Source of the DNA: Vibrio furnissii CIP 102972
GTDB taxonomy: Bacteria; Pseudomonadota; Gammaproteobacteria; Enterobacterales; Vibrionaceae
NCBI RefSeq assembly: GCF_000176175.1
Contig: NZ_ACZP01000013.1
Span: 1-64,000 of the forward strand
Direction: 5' to 3'
Length of the DNA stretch: 64,000 nt
The translations under genes and the position numbers were made by a program. The notes beneath the pieces are model-generated. The model did no database searches. It was not told the origin of the DNA and saw only the letters and a program-made list of their open reading frames with translations. Positions within the stretch are counted from its first letter, which is position 1; each line of letters begins with the position of its first letter. Below are positions 1-11,019 of this stretch, one piece after another.

Positions 1-180
1 GTGATGTCTCTGGTTGACCAAATCGTTCCGCCAACCATCAACCTGGATAATCCAGAAGAAGGGTTGGGCGTGGATTTGGTTCCGCACACAGCACGTAAAG
101 TGGAAGGCATGGAATACGCGATGTGTAACTCGTTTGGCTTTGGTGGCACAAACGGTTCACTGATCTTCAAGCGCGTATAA
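1..180 (+). CDS. fabF: 3-oxoacyl-[ACP] synthase II, C-terminal end (partial)
   Basis: The reading frame is open from base 1 and stops at 178-180, giving the last 59 residues of a beta-ketoacyl-ACP synthase. The segment has the family's C-terminal landmarks: a DLVPHTAR stretch followed by NSFGFGGTN, the glycine-rich loop near the active site. KAS II condenses malonyl-ACP with acyl-ACP in fatty acid elongation in the cytoplasm. The 5' part lies outside the window. I assign FabF rather than FabB from the ending and from the pabC-mltG neighbours that follow fabF in gammaproteobacteria. A strong terminator follows at once. Confidence 0.93.
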   Translation: MMSLVDQIVPPTINLDNPEEGLGVDLVPHTARKVEGMEYAMCNSFGFGGTNGSLIFKRV

Positions 181-222
181 TCACCGCACTTTCATTGAAC
201 TTTACTTGAGTTGAAACGGCTT

Positions 223-251
223 GATGCTTAGCATTAAGCCGTTTCTTTTTT
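223..251 (+). terminator. Rho-independent terminator after fabF
   Basis: GAAACGGCTT pairs with AAGCCGTTTC, with an extra inner ATGC/GCAT pairing, followed by a run of six T. It ends 14 bp before the pabC start codon, so an upstream in-frame ATG at 221 lies inside the hairpin and is not the pabC start. Confidence 0.9.
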
Positions 252-265
252 CAGGGAGAAGAAAA

Positions 266-1069
266 ATGTTCTGGCACAACGGTGAACCCCGTGACACGGT
301 CGCAATCGCAGACCGCTCTTTCCAATATGGTGATGGTTGCTTTACCACCATCCTGACGAAGCAGGGGGAGATTCAGCATTGGCCGTACCACATGGAACGG
401 ATGGATGCGTGCCTGAAGCTGTTGGCGATTCCGCTGCCAGACTGGTCTCAGATTCGTCGCTGGTTAGACCAAACCACGCTGGATGAGGCGAAGGCGGGTC
501 TCAAGCTGCACATCAGCCGGGGTGAAGGGGGGCGTGGTTACAGCCCCACACAAGTGACGCAACCCAATGTGACGATAAGTCACTTTGCGTTTCCTGCCCA
601 CTACACCCAATGGCAACAGCATGGTCTTCAGTTAGGGGTGTGTCACCTTCGAATGGGGATCAATCCTTTACTGGCGGGACATAAACACAATAATCGTCTG
701 GAACAGGTTTTACTTAAAGGCGAGATGGACCGCGCCGGGTTTGCGGATGGGGTTTGTCTAGATATTCAAGGCCACGTGGTGGAAACCACCATGGCAAACC
801 TGTTCTGGGTGAAAGACAAAACCTTGTATACTCCGACGTTGGCGTCTGCTGGGGTGGCTGGCATTGCGCGGCGACTGATTCTGGAACTGGCACCAACGTT
901 GGGTCTTGAGGTAGTGGTGGGGCGCTTTGCACCTGAGCATCTCGAGCAAGCCGACGAAGTCTTTATTTCAAATGCGATTGTGGAAGTCGCACCGGTCACT
1001 GAACTTGCCGGGCAGCACTATTCCATCGGTTTTTACACACGACGATTTCAGGAGAGCTTTAATTCGTGA
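266..1069 (+). CDS. pabC: Aminodeoxychorismate lyase
   Basis: This 267-residue class IV aminotransferase-fold PLP enzyme makes 4-aminobenzoate and pyruvate from 4-amino-4-deoxychorismate in folate synthesis. Seen: an N-terminal YGDGCFTT block, the PLP lysine at about residue 140 in a [11 protein letters not shown] context, and a TTMANLFW block typical of PabC. The start at 266 is chosen because GGGAGAAG lies just upstream and the enzyme family begins near this MFW; the longer frame from 221 begins in the fabF terminator. The stop overlaps the GTG start of mltG, so translation is probably coupled. Confidence 0.95.
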   Translation: MFWHNGEPRDTVAIADRSFQYGDGCFTTILTKQGEIQHWPYHMERMDACLKLLAIPLPDWSQIRRWLDQTTLDEAKAGLKLHISRGEGGRGYSPTQVTQPNVTISHFAFPAHYTQWQQHGLQLGVCHLRMGINPLLAGHKHNNRLEQVLLKGEMDRAGFADGVCLDIQGHVVETTMANLFWVKDKTLYTPTLASAGVAGIARRLILELAPTLGLEVVVGRFAPEHLEQADEVFISNAIVEVAPVTELAGQHYSIGFYTRRFQESFNS

Positions 1070-2079
1070 TTAAAAAACTCGTTTCATTGGTCTTTACCTT
1101 ACTCGCGCTGGCGGCGGTGGGGTATTTCTACGTCACGAAGCAAGTGGACGTTTACCTCTCACAGCCAGTCAAGATTGAAAGCGAACAACTCGTGACGGTG
1201 CCCTCCGGTACCAGTCTCAATGGTGCATTAGCCTTGATGACCAAACAGGGCTGGATTGATGCACAATTTGCGGAGAAATTGGTGCGCCGTTTCCATCCAG
1301 AACTGACGCAAATTAAAGCGGGAACGTATCAGTTGATGCCGAAGATGACGCTGGTACAAGCGTTACAAGTGCTGGTGGCAGGGAAAGAGCATCAATTTGC
1401 GATTACCTTTGTCGAAGGCAGTCGCTTTAGTGAATGGTTGGCCATTTTGCAGCGCAACGAGCACCTCAATCATCAATTAACCGATCGTTCTGAAGCGGAG
1501 ATTGCCCAACAACTAGGCATTGAACCGCAGAAACTGGAAGGGCTGTTTTTGGCTGAAACGTACCATTTCACCAAAGGCGCCAGCGATCTGGATATTCTCA
1601 AACGCGCGCATCGCAAGCTCCAAGTGATTTTGGATAGCGCTTGGGCAACACGCCAGGACAATCTACCGTTGAAAACCCCTTATGACGCACTGATCCTCGC
1701 CTCGATCATCGAGAAAGAGACGGCTGTGGAATCGGAGCGTGAACGGATTGCGTCTGTGTTTGTCAATCGTCTGAATAAGCGCATGCGTTTGCAAACTGAT
1801 CCGACCGTCATTTACGGCATGGGCGACACCTACGATGGCAATATTCGTAAGAAAGATCTGCGCGCTCCGACCCCGTACAACACTTACGTGATCAATGGGC
1901 TACCGCCCACACCGATTGCAATGCCGGGGGAGGCGTCAATTCGCGCCGCGTTAAACCCTGAGCAGAGCGCATACCTCTATTTCGTTGCCAGCGGCAACGG
2001 CGGGCATGTGTTCTCAAAAAATCTAACCGATCATAACCGCGCGGTACGCGCCTACTTAAAACAGCTTAGACAACAGTAA
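1066..2079 (+). CDS. mltG: Endolytic peptidoglycan transglycosylase MltG
   Basis: This 337-residue inner-membrane lytic transglycosylase cleaves nascent glycan strands and is thought to terminate their elongation. Seen: one N-terminal membrane segment at about 5-22, a periplasmic LysM-like region, and the YceG catalytic block with the conserved glutamate near residue 216 in SIIEKETA, followed by [10 protein letters not shown]. The start is GTG, overlapping the last 4 bp of pabC. The stop overlaps the tmk ATG by one base. The compact order fabF, pabC, mltG, tmk, holB is the usual gammaproteobacterial arrangement. Confidence 0.95.
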   Translation: MIKKLVSLVFTLLALAAVGYFYVTKQVDVYLSQPVKIESEQLVTVPSGTSLNGALALMTKQGWIDAQFAEKLVRRFHPELTQIKAGTYQLMPKMTLVQALQVLVAGKEHQFAITFVEGSRFSEWLAILQRNEHLNHQLTDRSEAEIAQQLGIEPQKLEGLFLAETYHFTKGASDLDILKRAHRKLQVILDSAWATRQDNLPLKTPYDALILASIIEKETAVESERERIASVFVNRLNKRMRLQTDPTVIYGMGDTYDGNIRKKDLRAPTPYNTYVINGLPPTPIAMPGEASIRAALNPEQSAYLYFVASGNGGHVFSKNLTDHNRAVRAYLKQLRQQ

Positions 2080-2708
2080 TGAATTCAAAATATATCGTCG
2101 TAGAAGGCCTTGAAGGGGCAGGTAAAAGTACAGCTATTCAAGCGGTTGTGGAAACACTGCATGCGCATGGCATCCAAGACATCACACGCACGCGTGAGCC
2201 GGGTGGTACGGTGTTGGCAGAAAAAATGCGTGCCTTGGTGAAAGAAGAGCACGAAGGCGAAGTATTGCAAGACATGACCGAGCTGCTGTTGATGTATGCG
2301 GCGCGGGTTCAACTGGTTGAAAACGTGATTAAGCCGGCGCTGCAACAAAGGCATTGGGTGGTGGGCGATCGCCATGATATGTCGTCGCAGGCGTATCAAG
2401 GCGGGGGGCGTCAGATTGCCCGCGAGACCATGCAGAGCCTCAAGCAAACCACACTCGGCGCATTTAAGCCCGATTTCACACTCTATCTAGACATCGACCC
2501 AAAAGTCGGCTTAGAACGCGCGCGTGGCCGCGGCGAGCTGGATCGCATCGAAAAGATGGACATCAGTTTCTTTGAACGCACGCGTGAGCGTTACCTGGAG
2601 CTGGCGGCGGGGGATGAATCGGTGGTCACCATCAACGCTGAACAGAGCATTGAACAGGTGACTCACGACATCAAACAGGCGCTGGAAAGCTGGCTGAATC
2701 GCGCGTAA
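2079..2708 (+). CDS. tmk: Thymidylate kinase
   Basis: This 209-residue cytoplasmic kinase phosphorylates dTMP to dTDP. Seen: the P-loop GLEGAGKST at residues 9-17, the TREPGGT substrate loop near 38, a [15 protein letters not shown] block, and an arginine-rich lid [13 protein letters not shown] near 149-161. The arginines in the lid, with none in the P-loop third position, suggest the type II (E. coli-like) enzyme. ATG overlaps the mltG stop (TAATG). holB follows within 10 bp. Confidence 0.96.
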   Translation: MNSKYIVVEGLEGAGKSTAIQAVVETLHAHGIQDITRTREPGGTVLAEKMRALVKEEHEGEVLQDMTELLLMYAARVQLVENVIKPALQQRHWVVGDRHDMSSQAYQGGGRQIARETMQSLKQTTLGAFKPDFTLYLDIDPKVGLERARGRGELDRIEKMDISFFERTRERYLELAAGDESVVTINAEQSIEQVTHDIKQALESWLNRA

Positions 2709-2717
2709 GGAATGATC

Positions 2718-3683
2718 ATGCCACAACTTTATCCTTGGCTTGCCGAGGCTTGGCAGAGCTGGAAGCAGCAACTTGATGAACAACGCTTTGCGTCGGCGAC
2801 GTTGATTTCGGCACCGGCTGGGCTAGGCACCTCTCAAATGGCAGACCAGTTTGCGCGTGCACTGATGTGTCAAACGCACCGCAGTGAGCCCTGCGGCTTC
2901 TGCCATGGCTGCGACTTAATGCAGTCAGGCAGTCATCCGGATTACCATGTGATTCGCCCAGAAAAAGAGGGGCGCAACATCAGTGTGGATCAAATTCGCC
3001 AATGCAATCGCTTGGCGCAGGAGTCTTCTCAGCTGTCTGGGTATCGCTTGATAGTGATTGAACCGGCGGAAGCGATGAACGAGTCCGCGGCGAATGCCTT
3101 GCTGAAAACCTTGGAAGAGCCTGCCGAGAAATGCGTGTTCGTGCTCTTAACGTCGCGTATCAATCACTTATTGCCCACCATTGTGAGCCGCTGTCAGCAA
3201 ATTACCATTGCAGAACCGGCCGCAACGTTGGTTGCTGAATGGTTGGCGGACGAGTTGCAGCAAGCGGTTCCCCCGTTTGCGGCACACATTCATGGTAATG
3301 CGCCGCTACTGACTCGAGAATTCATCACGTCTGATGGTATGAAGCAGTATCAGGCGCTGGAAGCGGTGTTTCTTCAAGCCATTCAAGGCGACATTCTTGC
3401 GTTGCTCGAATGTGCGAAATTAGCGGCGAATGAACCGCAAAGCCGCTTGAATTGGTTGTGGTATGTGCTGACGGATGCGCAGAAGGTGCATTTTGGATTG
3501 GCGCAGAACTACATGACGCCAGGCGGTCCGGCAGTCGCCAAGGTTTGTGGTTATGCGCTTTTGCAGCAGCAGACCGAAGCATTGGCTAAACTGTCTGAAC
3601 AACTGCGCGTCTTCAGCGGCTTAAACAGCGAGCTGATGATCACCGATTGGTTACTGAAATTTAATGAGGAAGCATGTTTGTAG
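2718..3683 (+). CDS. holB: DNA polymerase III subunit delta'
   Basis: This clamp-loader subunit of the replicative polymerase has 321 residues from the chosen start. Seen: an AAA+-like fold with a zinc-binding cysteine set (CGFCHGCDLM near 59-68), the HPDYHVIRPEK block, and NALLKTLEEP containing the sensor-like LEEP motif. Delta' lacks a working P-loop, consistent with APAGLGTSQ here. An ATG at 2712 is also possible, but it touches the AGGA ribosome site directly; the ATG at 2718 has proper spacing. Its 3' end overlaps the next gene by 10 bp. Confidence 0.93.
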   Translation: MPQLYPWLAEAWQSWKQQLDEQRFASATLISAPAGLGTSQMADQFARALMCQTHRSEPCGFCHGCDLMQSGSHPDYHVIRPEKEGRNISVDQIRQCNRLAQESSQLSGYRLIVIEPAEAMNESAANALLKTLEEPAEKCVFVLLTSRINHLLPTIVSRCQQITIAEPAATLVAEWLADELQQAVPPFAAHIHGNAPLLTREFITSDGMKQYQALEAVFLQAIQGDILALLECAKLAANEPQSRLNWLWYVLTDAQKVHFGLAQNYMTPGGPAVAKVCGYALLQQQTEALAKLSEQLRVFSGLNSELMITDWLLKFNEEACL

Positions 3684-4441
3684 ATTCCCACTGCCACCTA
3701 GATAAGCTTGATTATCAGGAATTGCACACTGGCATCGAAGATGTGATTGAAAAAGCACGTCAAGCCAACGTCAAACAGCTGTTGTCGGTTGGCGTGACGT
3801 TGGATTCATTCCCCGACATGCTGGCGATGATCGCGCCGTTTGACAACGTGAAGGCGTCGTGTGGTGTTCATCCGTTGGACGTGGAGAGTGATTTTGAACT
3901 CGATCGTTTCCATGAGTATGCCAAGCATCCTCAAGTCGTCGCGATAGGCGAAACTGGGTTGGACTACCATTACCAACCGGAAACCGCAGATCTGCAAAAA
4001 CTGCGCTTCAACCAACAGATCGAAACCGCGGTGGCATTGAATAAACCACTGATCATTCACACTCGCAATGCGCGTCAAGACACCTTAGACATGTTACGCA
4101 ACGGTGGCGCTGAACGCTGTGGCGGGGTCATTCACTGCTTTACGGAAGACTTACCGTTTGCACAAGCAGCGATGGATCTCGGCTTCTATATCTCGATCTC
4201 TGGGATCGTGACCTTCCGTCAGGCAACAGAGCTAAAAGAAGTGGTGAAGCAGTTGCCACTTGAACGCTTGTTGATCGAAACCGATTCTCCTTACTTGGCA
4301 CCGGTGCCACATCGTGGAAAACAGAACCAACCGGCTTATGTGGTAGAAGTGGCTGCCTTTATCGCGCAGCTGAAAGGACTTTCATTGACCGAGGTTGCTG
4401 AAAAAACCACCCAAAACTATCACGATCTTTTTTTGCGGTAA
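3674..4441 (+). CDS. TatD-family metal-dependent hydrolase (YcfH type)
   Basis: This 255-residue TatD-family TIM-barrel phosphohydrolase/DNase has its metal ligands visible in order: DSHCHLD near the N-terminus, GETGLDYH, IIHTR, IHCFTE and IETDSPYLAP. Members of this family act as 3'-5' exonucleases or deoxyribonucleases in the cytoplasm. The position after holB corresponds to ycfH in E. coli. The start overlaps holB by 10 bp, so it is the last gene of a coupled run. No clear terminator was found before the 445-bp gap that follows. Confidence 0.9.
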   Translation: MFVDSHCHLDKLDYQELHTGIEDVIEKARQANVKQLLSVGVTLDSFPDMLAMIAPFDNVKASCGVHPLDVESDFELDRFHEYAKHPQVVAIGETGLDYHYQPETADLQKLRFNQQIETAVALNKPLIIHTRNARQDTLDMLRNGGAERCGGVIHCFTEDLPFAQAAMDLGFYISISGIVTFRQATELKEVVKQLPLERLLIETDSPYLAPVPHRGKQNQPAYVVEVAAFIAQLKGLSLTEVAEKTTQNYHDLFLR

Positions 4442-4762
4442 AAAGTAAATTGTGACCCAAAATAGCGCAATTTTAGTCCCAATCTGTGTGTTGATCGGTA
4501 ATGAGGTTTTATTTTGGCCTTGTTTACGAATTTTGTTGAAAATGTGGACAAAAAACACGACATTGTAATTTTGTTACGAAAAATAACAATGCAACCGATT
4601 TTATTCACTCAGCAAAATTAATTGTTAGTAATTTTTATATCAATAAAAACAAACAGATAGGTTGAATGTAAAGGATTTCAGAGCGGGCAGGGGACTGTGA
4701 TCTGTCTATTACTTTGAAACTAAATTTCATTCCAAACTAGAAAGCTTGAGGGGCATCAAGAT
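4442..4762. other. Intergenic region, no gene found
   Basis: About 320 bp of AT-rich sequence between the TatD-like gene and the promoter of the first EIICB gene. No convincing reading frame with a ribosome site is present on either strand. A possible CRP half-site (TGTGA at 4696) is the only candidate signal seen. Confidence 0.6.
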
Positions 4763-4886
4763 ATATTTAGAGCCGAAAAATATAATACATACCGTGTTAC
4801 ATTTTCATTGAACGCTGACACGATGGCTACGGGGGTGTGCCGTCAGGGTTCAATCATTCTAATAACTTTATCAGGAGCATAAATGT
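4763..4886 (+). promoter_or_regulatory. Promoter and structured leader of the first EIICB gene
   Basis: This stretch contains a TATAAT at 4781-4786 flanked by inverted arms ATATTT (4763-4768) and AAATAT (4778-4783), a plausible Mlc-type operator over the -10. The presumed transcript contains a GGCTACGGGGGTGTGCCGT block in which ACGG can pair with CCGU, then ATTCTAATAA and a TCAGGAGCAT ribosome site. The same elements in the same order precede the second EIICB gene at 7278. No good -35 is visible, which suggests activator dependence; a TGTGA half-site lies at 4696-4700. An out-of-frame ATG at 4883 opens a six-codon frame over the true start. Confidence 0.6.
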
Positions 4887-6506
4887 ATGAAAGCTTTCTT
4901 TAGTAAACTTTCACAATCCATTATGTTACCCATCGCACTGCTGCCTGCTGCGGGTATCATGCTGGGTATCGGGGGGAGTTTTACCAACCCTACAATGATC
5001 GAGGCATACAACATCGGTGTGCTTCAAGACGGAACTGTACTAAACAGCTTCCTTCAAGTGATGACCGCCGCAGGTGGTATCGTATTCGCTAACCTTCCTG
5101 TGATGTTCGCTCTGGCGATCGCGGTTGGTTTTGCGCGCGCTGAGAAAGGTGCTGCGGCACTGGCAGCGCTGATCTCTTACCTGGTTATGAACGTTGCGAT
5201 TGCGAAGACGCTGGTTGTAGCCAACATGATCAACCTAGATACCAACACCGTGATTCTGATGGGTAGCGAATACCCAGGGGTTGTTGCGGACATGTTGGGT
5301 ATCTCGAACACACTAAGTATGGGTGTGTTTGGTGGTCTGATTGCAGGTGCAGTGACTGTTGTGCTTCACAACAAATACCACGATGCAAAACTGCCTGATT
5401 ACCTAGGTTTCTTCGGCGGCGCACGTTTCGTTCCGATCATCAGTGCATTTGCTGCGCTGTTCTACGGTATCGTTCTGACTTTCATCTGGCCTTTCTTCGG
5501 TGCTGCATTCGGTGCAATCGGCGCGGCTCTTGGTGAAATGACAGCGTCTGGTCACGGTTACATTGCGTCTCTGATCTTCGGTATCATCGAACGTTCTCTG
5601 ATCCCTGTTGGTCTGCACCACGTATTCTACCTACCACTATGGCAGACAGAAATCGGCGGTACTGCTGAAATCGCTGGCGAGTTGGTTAAAGGTACTCAGA
5701 ACATCTTCTTTGCATCGCTTGCAACAGGTGACTTCTCACAATTTACTTCAACAAACTTCATGACAGGTAAATTCCCATTCATGATGTTTGGTTTGCCAGC
5801 AGCGGCATACGCAATGTACACACTTGCGGATGATGAAAACAAGAAAGCGGCAGGCGGTCTGTTGTTCTCTATCGCACTGACTGCATTCCTGACCGGTATT
5901 ACTGAACCAATTGAATTCACATTCCTGTTCTTGGCTCCAGCGCTGTACTACGCAATTCACGTTCCTCTAGCAGGTCTGTCATTCATGTTGATGGATATGC
6001 TGAACGTAAAAGTGGGTATGACTTTCAGTGGCGGTTTCATCGACTTTACCTTGTTCGGTATTCTTCCTGGTGTTACTGGTGCGGAAAACAACTGGTACTT
6101 CATCCCACTACTTGGTATTGCTTACGCGTTCATCTACTTCTTTGTCTTCCGTTGGTTCATCATCAAGTTTGATGTGAAAACACCAGGTCGCAAAGGTAGC
6201 GCAGTTGCTGTGGTATCGAAAAAAGATTACCAAGCAGCGAAAGGTGGTGCAGCTGGCGACAACCAGAAAGCAAAAGACATGATCGAAGCTCTGGGTGGCA
6301 AAGACAACATCGTTGATGTAGATGCATGTATCACACGTCTGCGCATCACAGTGAAAGATGGCTCTCAAGTGAAAGACAACGATTACTGGACACAACAACT
6401 GGGTGCTCGTGGCCTGGTTAAAGTTGGCGACACTGGTATTCAAGCAATCTACGGCGCAGAAGCTGCAGGTTACAAAGCGCAAATCAACTCTCTGCTTGGT
6501 AAGTAA
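4887..6506 (+). CDS. ptsG: PTS glucose-family transporter, EIICB
   Basis: This 539-residue inner-membrane permease and phosphotransfer protein takes up and phosphorylates a hexose, most likely glucose. The EIIC part spans about residues 1-420 with ten or so membrane segments and carries the GITEPIEF signature. A linker leads to the EIIB domain with its phosphocysteine at about residue 481 in DACITRLR. No EIIA domain is fused, so Crr would act in trans. It is clearly a different branch from the E. coli-like PtsG at 7278, yet shares its leader. The ATG at 4887 fits the family N-terminus; the stop overlaps the next ATG (TAATG). Substrate is inferred. Confidence 0.85.
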   Translation: MKAFFSKLSQSIMLPIALLPAAGIMLGIGGSFTNPTMIEAYNIGVLQDGTVLNSFLQVMTAAGGIVFANLPVMFALAIAVGFARAEKGAAALAALISYLVMNVAIAKTLVVANMINLDTNTVILMGSEYPGVVADMLGISNTLSMGVFGGLIAGAVTVVLHNKYHDAKLPDYLGFFGGARFVPIISAFAALFYGIVLTFIWPFFGAAFGAIGAALGEMTASGHGYIASLIFGIIERSLIPVGLHHVFYLPLWQTEIGGTAEIAGELVKGTQNIFFASLATGDFSQFTSTNFMTGKFPFMMFGLPAAAYAMYTLADDENKKAAGGLLFSIALTAFLTGITEPIEFTFLFLAPALYYAIHVPLAGLSFMLMDMLNVKVGMTFSGGFIDFTLFGILPGVTGAENNWYFIPLLGIAYAFIYFFVFRWFIIKFDVKTPGRKGSAVAVVSKKDYQAAKGGAAGDNQKAKDMIEALGGKDNIVDVDACITRLRITVKDGSQVKDNDYWTQQLGARGLVKVGDTGIQAIYGAEAAGYKAQINSLLGK

Positions 6507-6961
6507 TGAGTATTGGTGACAAATTCAGAAGAACCGGCGCCTTTATCATCGATGTCATGGTGGCAAAGATGTTCACGCAAGTGGTGGTGACGGTTCTGCT
6601 GGCGATCGTTTCCGGGCTTTTCAGTCACAAAACTGGCGGGCTATCGTTAAACGATACGATGGCTCTGCCTGTGCTGCTGATGCTCGTGATACTGATGCTG
6701 TTGGTCTTTATCGGCATATATCTTGGCTTCGGCGCTATCTGTTTTAACTTGATAGGTAAGTCGGTAGGGAAGTATTTGCTGCGCGTTGACAGCGGTCAGT
6801 GGATCACGCCCAAGGATTTGTCGACCTACTTGGCTCGCGAAAAAGAGAAGATTGTTTTGTTTTGTGCCACGTTAGGTTTGTATGCGGCCTATTCGGCCAT
6901 TCAGCTCTACATGTACGATGTTGAGCCGTTGCATGAAACCCGAGCACGAAAAAACGCTTAA
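6506..6961 (+). CDS. RDD family membrane protein
   Basis: This 151-residue protein has the RDD-family layout: an N-terminal FRRTGAFIIDVM block with the Arg and Asp of the name, then about three hydrophobic segments, with GKSVGKYLLRV near the middle. Function of the family is unsettled; some members affect Na+ or H+ transport. Translation is coupled to the upstream PTS gene through a one-base overlap, so it may be an accessory to that transporter, which is inference. A strong terminator follows. Confidence 0.8.
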   Translation: MSIGDKFRRTGAFIIDVMVAKMFTQVVVTVLLAIVSGLFSHKTGGLSLNDTMALPVLLMLVILMLLVFIGIYLGFGAICFNLIGKSVGKYLLRVDSGQWITPKDLSTYLAREKEKIVLFCATLGLYAAYSAIQLYMYDVEPLHETRARKNA

Positions 6962-6977
6962 ACAATTTGCTATCACA

Positions 6978-7006
6978 AAGCCCGCACATCGTGCGGGCTT
7001 TTTCTT
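6978..7006 (+). terminator. Rho-independent terminator
   Basis: AAAGCCCGCAC and GTGCGGGCTTT form an 11-bp stem with a two- to three-base loop, followed by a T-rich run. It closes the EIICB-RDD transcript. Confidence 0.92.
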
Positions 7007-7151
7007 TTTGTGGCGTTTGAGTTTCTTGTATTGGGCATCACCCGTGAAGGGTATTGGCCGATAATGTGACTGGAAATAATTTAACAAAGTCATCGAACTA
7101 CGATTTCTGTAACAAATGTCTAGCATAGTTATCAAAGTTTGCGTGGTATCA

Positions 7152-8708
<1,557 letters not shown>

Positions 8709-8730
8709 CGAACTCGATGGTTGAAAGTGA

Positions 8731-8753
8731 AAGGGGGCTGCGGCCTCCTTTTT
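8731..8753 (+). terminator. Rho-independent terminator after ptsG
   Basis: AAGGGGGC pairs with GCCTCCTT (one G-T pair) around a TGCG loop, followed by TTT. It ends the ptsG transcript 22 bp past the stop codon. Confidence 0.85.
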
Positions 8754-8998
8754 CGTGGACAGCGTTCTGTTTACCAAAAAGGAAGGCGCACAAAAACGCT
8801 CGACTCGCTGTCGGTGGCTCGACATTTGATGCCAGAGTGTGTAGGCCGAGTCATCGGCTCACACAATGTGCGATGTGCTCGACGACGCGTGATATCTCTA
8901 CAATAGCTTTATTTTCCCTTTACTCGCGGTTGACATACCCCGCCCATCCTCCGGCTAAAGTTTGCATCGACATCAGAATCAATACAGGACATGAATGT

Positions 8999-9403
8999 AT
9001 GAACAAATTAGGGATGACGGCACTGCTTTTGGGTTTGCCTCTGACGGCGTTTGCGCAGCAAGATAACAATCTGAAAGTCGGTCTAGCAGTGGACCAACAG
9101 TTGAGCGCCGTGCTCGAAGTGAACAACCAATATCGTTTTATTCTGGGGAATGACGGTGCCGCGTTTGATTACATTATTCAGCGCGGTAGCTTTAACAATC
9201 CGGATATACCTTTTGATTGGTATGTGGGTGCTGGCGGCTGGGCTGAATGGGATGATGATTTCGGGGTTCGTGTGCCGCTGGGTTTGGATTGGCAAATCAA
9301 CCAGAACTTCAACCTATACGGTCAGGTTCACCCAGAACTCAACCTGCACTCTGGCCCTGAATTGCAATTGGGTGCGGCCTTAGGCATCACCTACCGCTTC
9401 TAA
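8999..9403 (+). CDS. Small outer-membrane beta-barrel-like protein
   Basis: This 134-residue protein has a signal peptide (cleavage likely after TAFA, near residue 18) and then alternating polar/aromatic strands ending in ITYRF; a C-terminal phenylalanine is typical of BamA-recognised outer-membrane proteins. It is short for a barrel, about six to eight strands. I do not recognise a named family. The start at 8999 is preferred because the signal peptide begins there and AGGA lies 10 bp upstream; the frame extends further upstream without a signal-like sequence. It is a single-gene unit between two terminators. Confidence 0.7.
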   Translation: MNKLGMTALLLGLPLTAFAQQDNNLKVGLAVDQQLSAVLEVNNQYRFILGNDGAAFDYIIQRGSFNNPDIPFDWYVGAGGWAEWDDDFGVRVPLGLDWQINQNFNLYGQVHPELNLHSGPELQLGAALGITYRF

Positions 9404-9413
9404 AGCGAGGATA

Positions 9414-9441
9414 AAAAAGCCGGCGTGATGCCGGCTTTTTT
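9414..9441 (+). terminator. Rho-independent terminator (works in both directions)
   Basis: AAAAAGCCGGC and GCCGGCTTTTT form an 11-bp stem with a GTGAT loop. It lies between the convergent 8999 gene and the metS-like gene, so it can serve both strands. Confidence 0.92.
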
Positions 9442-9460
9442 GTGTCTAAATGGTCAGCGT

Positions 9461-9559
9461 TTATTGCTGTTTATCCATGGCTTTTTTAATGCAGATGGCT
9501 GCGCCACCCCAGGTAATGCCTAAACCGATGATCATCATGATGATGGCACTTGTAGTCAT
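9461..9559 (-). CDS. MetS-type small subunit of the NSS transporter
   Basis: This 32-residue ORF, very short, encodes one membrane helix (IIMMIIGLGITWGGAAICI) and a charged KKAMDKQQ tail. It resembles the MetS family, small subunits that partner NSS-family methionine/alanine importers. Its ATG overlaps the stop codon of the transporter gene (TAATG on the minus strand), so translation is coupled and a one-to-one complex is likely. Role is inferred from that family and the overlap. Confidence 0.8.
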   Translation of the reverse strand: MTTSAIIMMIIGLGITWGGAAICIKKAMDKQQ

Positions 9560-11019
9560 TAGTAGCTCTCCTTGCGGTTGGTAAGGTTAACGGCAACACC
9601 GACAACCAGTAGCGCTGCAATCATCACCCAACCCAGTGTTAGGTCATAACCGCCGTAGCCTTCAGTCAGTAGCGTTCTTAACTTGGTTGCGACAATGATC
9701 GCCAGAATGACCGGTGAGATAAAGCGCAGACAGATATCAAACCAAACACCCACACTGAAATCAGAAATCGAGTTCACGTATTTACGTGCATCAGAGATTT
9801 TCACCAACCAAGTCATCAGCACCAACTCAACCAGACAGCTGGCCATGATGCCCACGTTGTTTGCAAAGTGGTCCACCAAATCAAGCAGCAACAGGCCGCC
9901 GTTGGTCGCAAACGCCATGGAGACGATGAAACCGACACCAATCACCACGTTAGCTGCTTTCTTACGGCTCCAGCCCAGTTTATCGATGATGGCTGACGTA
10001 ACCGCTTCCAGAATCGAAATGTGCGAGCTCAAACCAGCAACCACAAGAGCAAGGAAGAACAGTGGGCCAAGGATGTATGGCGCTGGCAGCAAGTTGATGG
10101 CTGCTGGCAAAGTGACGAAAGCCAAGCCGACACCTGCGGAAACAACTTCCGTCAGCGGTTTGCCTTGCTCTTGAGCCATGTAGCCCAGCACGGAGAAGAT
10201 CATGATACCGGCCAGAATCGAGAAGCCGCAGTTGATCAGTACCGTCATAAACGCGTTGTTGGTGATGTCTGATTTCTCAGGCAAGTAGCTTGAGTAAGCC
10301 AGCATGATGGCAAAGCCGATACTCAGGGTAAAGAAGATCTGACCGTAAGCTGCTGCCCATACTTTCACATCCCAGATTTTGCTGAAGTCGGGTTCGAACA
10401 TGTAGTTCACACCATCCAAAGCACCTGGAAGGAAGATCATGCGAGCGATGAGCAAAATCACCATCACGAACAGCACGGGCATCATGATTTTCGATGCACG
10501 TTCAATACCGGACTTCACACCGCCAACGATAGCGGCATAAGTGATGGCCCATGCAATCGCCATCGCAATGGCAATTTTCCATTGGATACTACCTAGATTC
10601 GTCGGTGAGTTGTCACCAAGGTTGAGGTAGTTACTGAAGAAGAAGGCGTTGGTGTCCGTTCCCCAGCCTTGGCTAAATGACAGGCCAAAGTATGAAATCG
10701 CCCAACCGATAACCGCCACGTAGTACACGGCGATGATGGCGGCAATTCCCACTTGGAACCAACCAAGCCACTCAAATTTTGCATTGATGCGTGCTAGGGT
10801 TTTCGGGGCCGAACCGCGGTGTTTTTGACCCATAGAGAATTCTAGGATCATGAACGGAATACCCGCAGTGATCATGGCAAACAGATAAGGAATGAAAAAG
10901 GCACCGCCGCCGTTTTCGTAGGCCATGTATGGGAAACGCCAGATGTTACCCAAACCGATTGCCGATCCGACAGCTGCCAAGATAAACCCGGCACGGGATC
11001 CCCATTGTTCTCGCTTCAT
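9559..11019 (-). CDS. Sodium-dependent transporter, NSS (SLC6-like) family
   Basis: This 486-residue inner-membrane protein has about twelve membrane segments. The first contains GSAIGLGNIWRFPY (residues 16-29), the sodium- and substrate-binding signature of the neurotransmitter:sodium symporter family. Bacterial members import amino acids. The coupled MetS-like subunit suggests methionine or alanine as substrate, which is inference. AAAGGAG sits just before the start. Promoter signals must lie in the long gap upstream. Confidence 0.9.
   Translation of the reverse strand: MKREQWGSRAGFILAAVGSAIGLGNIWRFPYMAYENGGGAFFIPYLFAMITAGIPFMILEFSMGQKHRGSAPKTLARINAKFEWLGWFQVGIAAIIAVYYVAVIGWAISYFGLSFSQGWGTDTNAFFFSNYLNLGDNSPTNLGSIQWKIAIAMAIAWAITYAAIVGGVKSGIERASKIMMPVLFVMVILLIARMIFLPGALDGVNYMFEPDFSKIWDVKVWAAAYGQIFFTLSIGFAIMLAYSSYLPEKSDITNNAFMTVLINCGFSILAGIMIFSVLGYMAQEQGKPLTEVVSAGVGLAFVTLPAAINLLPAPYILGPLFFLALVVAGLSSHISILEAVTSAIIDKLGWSRKKAANVVIGVGFIVSMAFATNGGLLLLDLVDHFANNVGIMASCLVELVLMTWLVKISDARKYVNSISDFSVGVWFDICLRFISPVILAIIVATKLRTLLTEGYGGYDLTLGWVMIAALLVVGVAVNLTNRKESY

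Noticed and set aside
221..265. N-terminal extension of pabC to the ATG at 221
   Set aside because: The added codons lie inside the fabF terminator hairpin, and a better ribosome site precedes 266.
8717..8998. N-terminal extension of the small outer-membrane protein
   Set aside because: The extension has no signal-like features; the signal peptide begins at 8999 with a ribosome site.
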